Shown in pieces: positions 18,998 to 24,432 of a stretch of DNA of 24,432 bases. Below the pieces are notes generated by a model, which saw nothing but the letters and a program-made list of their open reading frames with translations, was not told the origin of the DNA and ran no database searches. Source of the stretch: Gonium pectorale (lineage: Eukaryota; Chlorophyta; Chlorophyceae; Chlamydomonadales; Volvocaceae); the NCBI GenBank assembly GCA_001584585.1, contig LSYV01000052.1, forward strand, positions 1 through 24,432, written 5' to 3'. Both the position numbers and the translations under genes were made by a program. The stretch's first letter is position 1; each line of letters begins with the position of its first letter.

Positions 18998-21900
18998 ATG
19001 GTGCGGCGAGTACCGGAGACTTTCCGACTTGCACCTGTGCCATTCTCGTGTCGACCCTTGCTCCTTTACTCGCGGCACTGCAGAAGAACATCCTCGGCCT
19101 CGTTCAAGGTGCGGCAGCCCGCATAGATATAGAATTTAAGAACGAGCGGGGCCAGCCCTACAAGAAGACCGCATCCGTCAAGGCCAAGAATGGGGACACG
19201 GAGGAGCTCCCGCTCTACACCAACAAGGATGACATCCTTGGCGATGTGAGGTTCATGTGCCTCGGTGCTTGTCCCGTGCCCCTTCGTGCCCGGCGAAACC
19301 CAGTGTCCATTATCCCATCGACACGCAGATCCGCGTGACCCCGCTCACCACTAAGAAGTTCGAGCACCAGGGCATCCGGATACAACTGATTGGGCAGATT
19401 GAGCTCTTGTCGGAGCGCGGCCAGCCGCATGACTTCGTCAGCCTGGGTGAGGAGTGAACGCGCATGGTACCGGGTAACAGGACCGGGTAGACCGGGGCGC
19501 TTGTATCCAATCCTGTCTTACTTCGCGCCCTGGCATACAATACATCCCTGTGACCCCGCGTGCACCAACCAACACCACATGCCCTAGCAAATAGTTGCCC
19601 ACGCCTGGTCCAACAGTACGCGAGCTTGCGCCCTCGGGCGACCTGCCCGCCTCGCGGACGTTCCCGTTTGAGTTCCGCAACGTGGAGATGCAGTACGACT
19701 CGTACCGGGGGCAGCAGGTCCGCTGCAGGTGGGCACCCCAGACTTGATCTAGGGCGGGCTGTGGCGGAGGTGGTCGGGACCGGCCGCTGCTGGCGTGGCC
19801 TCAGCTCGGTGAACTGCTCTGGAATGGACCGGGTGCGGGGAGGGGCGGGGCGGGACGGCACCAGGCCCGTGCGCTGCGCTTGGCTGCTACTGCCGATCAC
19901 CTTGGGGGTTGCACTCTGCGAGGCCCGAGCGGCCTCCCATGCAGCCCTGGAGTGGGGCAAGGTCAAGTGGGGGCCGTAGGCAGGCCGCCTGGGGCCCCTG
20001 GACTTGCTGCCTCGGGGCCCAGGCGCTCAAAGCGTGTGGATTGGAGCATGATTCCCACTTGGCGGTCCGTCATCCTTGCCTTGCCGATGTTCGCGTTGCA
20101 ATTTGCGGATACCTGCGTGCCCTCGCGCATTGGCAAGCCACGGATCCACGGACGCACCGTCGCTGTTGCGAACTCCTGCCTCGCGCCGCCTGGGGCGGGG
20201 CGGCGTGAAAGGGAGGATCGCCCTGACGGTTCCCTTGTGCGGCTGTGTGCTGACAGTGCGTAAGCCGCAGCCAGGCTGCGACACGCAGCCTGTGTAACAG
20301 GCATGCTGGGCTATTGATAGCAAGCCCTAGAGCCCGGGGGGAGGGCGGGAACGGATGCGTGGCGGGCGGCCGGTGGGGCACTCATGGGGCGGTGCTGCCG
20401 GAAGTAAGGCGGCCGAATGATGGGGAGCAAGGAGGGGCCCACGCGCAGCAGCCATGGGGCCGGGCGGGTGAGGTCCCGCCACCCAACTGCACACCCCTCG
20501 CCCCTGTCCCTGTCCCTGCGCCGTTGCTCCCCCATTGCAGCTCTCGCACTTCGCATCCGCCCTGACCCCTTACCCTCCATTCCCGATCGGCCGGGTCCCA
20601 TGAAGCAAGCTTGCGGTATGGGGCACGAGCTCTTTTATGGGGAGGGGTGGAGACCACCTTACTAACGCCCCGGAGGCGCTCCCCGCAGCAAGAGGCGTTT
20701 GCTGCCCCGATACATCAGCCGCCCCACCCCCCAAGTCGGGAGAGGAATGCGCCCCATTGCACTGAGGATGCCTTTCAACCCACTACCCCAACACCAGGTA
20801 CCTCCTCCGCGTGACCGTGGGCGGCAAGGGCATGACCCCCGACTCGCGCCGCGACTTCCCCATCTGGGTGCGCAACTACGAGAAGCTGCACGAGGCAGCT
20901 GCGCCTATCAAGGTGCGGGGCAGTAACAGTGCGCCGGCTGAGCTTGTCGTGGCAGCGTTGCCCTAAAGTACCGTTCGCCCGTGCAGTCGTGACGGTCTGC
21001 GCTGCCGAACACGTCCATACGTACACCCGTCCATGTGTACACATGTTTACATGCCATACCAAGTGTACTACGTGTACCATATTGGGGTCGCCGTACATCC
21101 GTACAGATGGAGGTGGGCATCGAGGACTGCCTGCACATCGAGTTCGAGTATGACAAAGCCAAGTACCACCTGCGGGTGAGGGGCTCGCGCGGGGCGAGTG
21201 TGGGTTTGTGGCCATATCCCATGGACTGCTCACCCCGAGTTGTGGTGTTTAGAGCCTGGGGTGGGGCGAAACGGCGCTTATTGATGGATGTGAGTTTCTG
21301 AGCTCTACCATCAGGGTACCAAGCGCGAGGGGCTGCGCGCCGGCGGGGGTTGACTGGCGGTGTGGCGGGCCGCCGAGGGTCAGGTGACGGCCTTAACGGC
21401 ATCGCCGGGTCATACCGGCGTAGAGCGCCATCTGCAGAGAAGCTGAGGTGCATGCGTCCCAGGGTGGGGGTTAAGGGGGTAAGTAGGGTACTGGATACTG
21501 GAGTGATTGAATTGCATGAGGGTCGCGGGGAAGCGGGACGCCATGACCAGTCTGAAGACACCTTAGCACATGCCGCCGTTGATGGGCGGGAGCGGTCCGT
21601 GTCCGGCGTGCGAGTCTCGCAGCGCGTCTGACGCCGCTCCATGGCCGCTGCGCGAAACCACGTCCGTCCGGGTGCAACGAAGCCCAGCCCGCGCAGCCCC
21701 TCCCCTACTATGTCCAAGCCCCAAACCCGTCTTGACCCATTCCGTACGGGAATTTGCTTTGCGCAGCATCCACTTACAATGATATGTGTGCGCGAAATCC
21801 CTGGTCTGGTCCGCCAGGACGTGGTGGTTGGCAAGATCTACTTTCTGTTGGTACGGATCAAGCTCAAGTACATGGAGGTGGAGATCCGGCGCAAGGAGAC

Positions 21901-23296
21901 CACAGGCTCCGGGAACGCGGCGCACAACGAGAGCGATACCATCGCAAAGTGTGTAGGGCAGTTGCGGGATGCGGTGGTGTGGCGTTTGATGGATGGCGCT
22001 TATGCTGTGTTTTGATACATAAGACGTATCTCCCTGATGAAGCATTGAAAGCCTGGACCCGTTGCCCGCTCGCACTCTCAGGTATGAGATCATGGACGGG
22101 GCGCCGGTACGCAGCGAGAGCATCCCCATCCGGTAGGCCGATCGGCTCGCGGGAAAAGCGGCGGGTAGGGGTGCAAGAGACGGGCCATCGGTCACGCTCT
22201 GGCCGGGCAAGGAGCTGGAGGCAGCCCCATTGGGTGGGATTCCCATCTGGTGCGGCGCGCGAGGAGCCGCCTGTGACGCTGGGTGGTCAAGGTGTCGTGG
22301 GGCGGGGCTAGCGGATCTGAGGCGCCACCCTGCCTGCCACTTGAGGTCGTTTCTCCTGCGCCCCGGGTCTAATACCGGCACTTTTTTCCGCACCCAAGGC
22401 GAGATCGGCTAGCCGGACTAAGCCGGACTAACGCGGCTGAGAGCGCTAGGAAAGGCCAGACAGAAAGATCTTCTTCTTCACCCCCGCCCCCAGGTTGTAC
22501 CTGACACCGTACGACCTGACGCCCACGTACCGGGAGGTGCACAACAAGTGAGTGGGCCGGGGGCAAAGGGCCCTGGCAGGAGGGCCAAAGAGGAGGCCCG
22601 TAGGGTCGGGGACCGACTAGGTAGGGCATTGTCTGAGGCTAGGACTGCGCGGGAACCCGTGCTGCAATAAACGCCTGCAAGGGTCTGGGGTAAACAGATA
22701 ACTCCCGTATCCCAAACTTGCTGTTGCGCATGGTTGTGCGCAGCTTGCACAGCCTGTCTGGGGTTGTGTGAATGTCTGGCGGGATCTGAGGCCGTTGTGT
22801 TAACGTTGAACACCGTCGGGTATATCTGGCTACGTCTCACGACTGTCGCGCACAGCGCCGGTACGCCATCACCAGTGCCACACTTCACTTTGTGTGGCCA
22901 TGCGCACAATGGTCCCGCCAGCCATGCTGTCCCACATCTCATCACTACTGGCACACGACGTTGCGTGCACATTACAACAAAGTCATTCTTCTATGCCCCC
23001 GCCTCCTCCTTTAAGCTCCCATTCGGCATCGTGTGCGACGCCCCTCCCGCTCCTTGGAGCGGGACAATCCTACTGATATCCGGCCCGTTCTCGGCAAGCC
23101 TCTGCTCTAAACCTTCCATCCACCCCCACGCACCTAACGCGGCAGGTTCTCCGTACGCTACTTCCTGAACCTGGTGCTGGTGGACGAGGAGGACCGCCGC
23201 TACTTCAAGCAGCAGGAGATCACGCTGTACCGCAAGGAGGAGGGAGACGCAGCGGCAGCGGGCGGCGCGGCCTCGCCAGAGAAGGGCCCCCTCTGA
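18998..23296 (+). CDS. VPS26: VPS26, retromer core subunit, 10 exons, 321 aa
   Basis: Arrestin-like subunit of the retromer (VPS26-VPS29-VPS35), which recycles sorting receptors from endosomes to the Golgi. Exons: 18998-19000, 19084-19245, 19329-19446, 19617-19728, 20798-20912, 21107-21175, 21818-21948, 22082-22132, 22494-22547, 23146-23296. All are GT-AG, phases match, and it stops with TGA. Recognised blocks: [21 protein letters not shown] (first arrestin lobe), [36 protein letters not shown] (171-189), [20 protein letters not shown] (195-214), [17 protein letters not shown] (238-254), [20 protein letters not shown] (273-292) and [12 protein letters not shown]. Length matches the family (about 300-330 aa). 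The variable tail is alanine/glycine rich. The start is the weakest point. The exon beginning KNILGLVQG lacks a Met, so I place an ATG-only coding exon at 18998-19000, spliced through an 83-nt intron. This puts Met where plant VPS26 has MNYLLGAF. The alternative is an unspliced in-frame Met at 18886. Confidence 0.94.
21032..21045. repeat. 14-bp perfect palindrome in VPS26 intron 5
   Basis: CATGTGTACACATG is its own reverse complement. It lies in a GTAC/TGTAC-rich stretch (about 21010-21106) just before the acceptor of exon 6. GTAC-core elements are copper-response sites in Chlamydomonas, but an intronic position this close to an exon makes that unlikely. Confidence 0.5.
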
Positions 23297-24432
23297 GCTG
23301 GACCCAGGACAGGCGCCGGCTGGCACGACCCAGGAAGCTTGAGGCGCTAGGGCGCAGTGTGTGCTGCCAGCACAGCGCAGCGGTGCGCTGGCGGCGGTTG
23401 GCTGGCCCGTGTAGGGATTGGCTCTCGCGGTTGACGTTTTGCCTCAGGGGAGCGCGCAGCCCGCTGCGGTCGGAAGAAGTTGCCTCGGCGTTGCAGCAAG
23501 AGGCGCAGGGGGTGCTTGGGGCGACGTGTTTCACATACTTGGCGTGCCTGTGAGTGCCGATGCTGGCCGACGTTAGCACTTTCTGGTTGGCGGCCGCGCG
23601 CCAGCTTCATAACAAATGGGCAGCGAAACGCACAGAGGCAGCGAGAACTGTACCGTCGGTCGCAGATTCAGTCACTCAGGCACGTGCAACGCGTCCTTGC
23701 GTCGGTTGACGCCCGAGGATGGTACCTTGCGAGAGCGCGTTGCCATTCGGTGGGTTTGCTGTGTCGCCTGAGCCTATTCAACGAGGTCCATGGAGGTACG
23801 CTGAAGCAGAATGAGGTATTGGGGAGCAGTCGCGAGCGAAGGCAGCGGGGCAACAGGTGGCGCTTCGGGCGTGCGGCCAACCTTTGCCGGCGGGCTTTGT
23901 CGCAGGCCTGGCATGCGCAACCCCCCGCTCGCTGCAACCGGCCGCCGGAGGGGTGAAGCCACGGCAAGAAAGACGCACACGCACACCGACCTACCGCCGC
24001 CGCACCCTGTGGGAGCTGGTGCCGAGAAGGAGGGGTGAGCTCGTTGGTTACGTTGATAGTGACGGAGGGGATGGTGCCTTCCTCAGGGACGAGACGGCAC
24101 ACCTTGCAGGCTCAAGTAGTTCTTGAGTAGTTCTTGAAACAGCCTTAGACAGCTGGTCAGCAGGGCGCTTACATACCATCCCCAGCTGCGCATGATTATG
24201 TAGCACACGAGTACATAGCCCTAGAACACCAGCTAAGCGTCATCAGCCGTTCTAGGGGGTGCAGGCACGGCAGCAGGGGCCATCGCCTCTTGGCACTTTG
24301 CAAGAGCGCAAGAATCAGCGAGGCGCCTTGCCCTAGTACAATAAGGGATCTATACGGGCCGGGGATCGGGTCGCATCAATGGACCATGCATTTGTGCGGC
24401 TTTGGGAGACGGGCGAATACGCGAATGGACTA
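23297..24432. other. 3' flank of VPS26, no recognised gene
   Basis: Holds the VPS26 3' untranslated region of unknown length. Open frames such as 23480-23956 (plus) and 23668-24102 (minus) overlap each other and show no domain. I found no plus-strand TGTAA. A minus-strand TGTAA at 24173-24169 could belong to a gene beyond the right edge. A tandem 11-bp duplication lies at 24116-24137. Confidence 0.5.
24116..24137. repeat. Tandem 11-bp direct duplication
   Basis: GTAGTTCTTGA occurs twice without a gap. It is a small slippage-type duplication in non-coding sequence. Confidence 0.8.

Noticed and set aside
20908..21834. 308-codon minus-strand frame over VPS26
   Set aside because: Antisense to VPS26 exons 5-7, with no domain. 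A chance open frame.

Overview
The window looks like nuclear DNA of a GC-rich chlorophycean green alga, most likely a volvocine (Chlamydomonas/Gonium/Volvox-type) species. The evidence is many short exons with GT-AG introns of about 80-1070 nt, strongly GC-biased codons, a TGTAA-type polyadenylation signal behind one gene, and plant/alga-like proteins. I rebuilt four multi-exon protein genes by hand. In each, all exon phases close and the joined frame ends at a single stop.

Layout. 1-761: the open 3' part of a LINE-type retrotransposon ORF on the minus strand, running off the left edge. A short, decayed second copy of its last part lies near 3677-3758. 762-4688: mostly unrecognised, gene-poor DNA. 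4689-6760 (minus, 5 exons): a centromeric histone H3 (CENH3/CENP-A type, 178 aa) with a palindromic TGACGTCA box just upstream. 6761-8260: spacer holding a stretch that is open on both strands and a GC-rich hairpin. 8261-12052 (plus, 9 exons): a small J-domain co-chaperone with one transmembrane segment (229 aa). 12053-13006: convergent spacer. 13007-18621 (minus, 9 exons): ALG8, the ER glucosyltransferase adding the second glucose to the N-glycan precursor (647 aa, with two algal low-complexity inserts). 18622-18997: compact spacer between divergent genes. 18998-23296 (plus, 10 exons): VPS26, a retromer subunit (321 aa). 23297-24432: the VPS26 3' flank, with no further recognised gene.

The genes are housekeeping and do not form a pathway: CENH3 acts in chromosome segregation, ALG8 in ER glycan assembly, VPS26 in endosome-to-Golgi sorting, and the J protein recruits Hsp70 at a membrane. 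I see no defence system, operon, CRISPR array or rRNA/tRNA gene. The most interesting objects are the CENH3 (an H3-like first 13 residues that keep K4 and K9 but lose the T3, S10 and T11 phosphosites, plus an enlarged loop 1), its promoter palindrome, and the transmembrane J protein, whose intron 6 has an alternative acceptor that would add 69 residues in frame.
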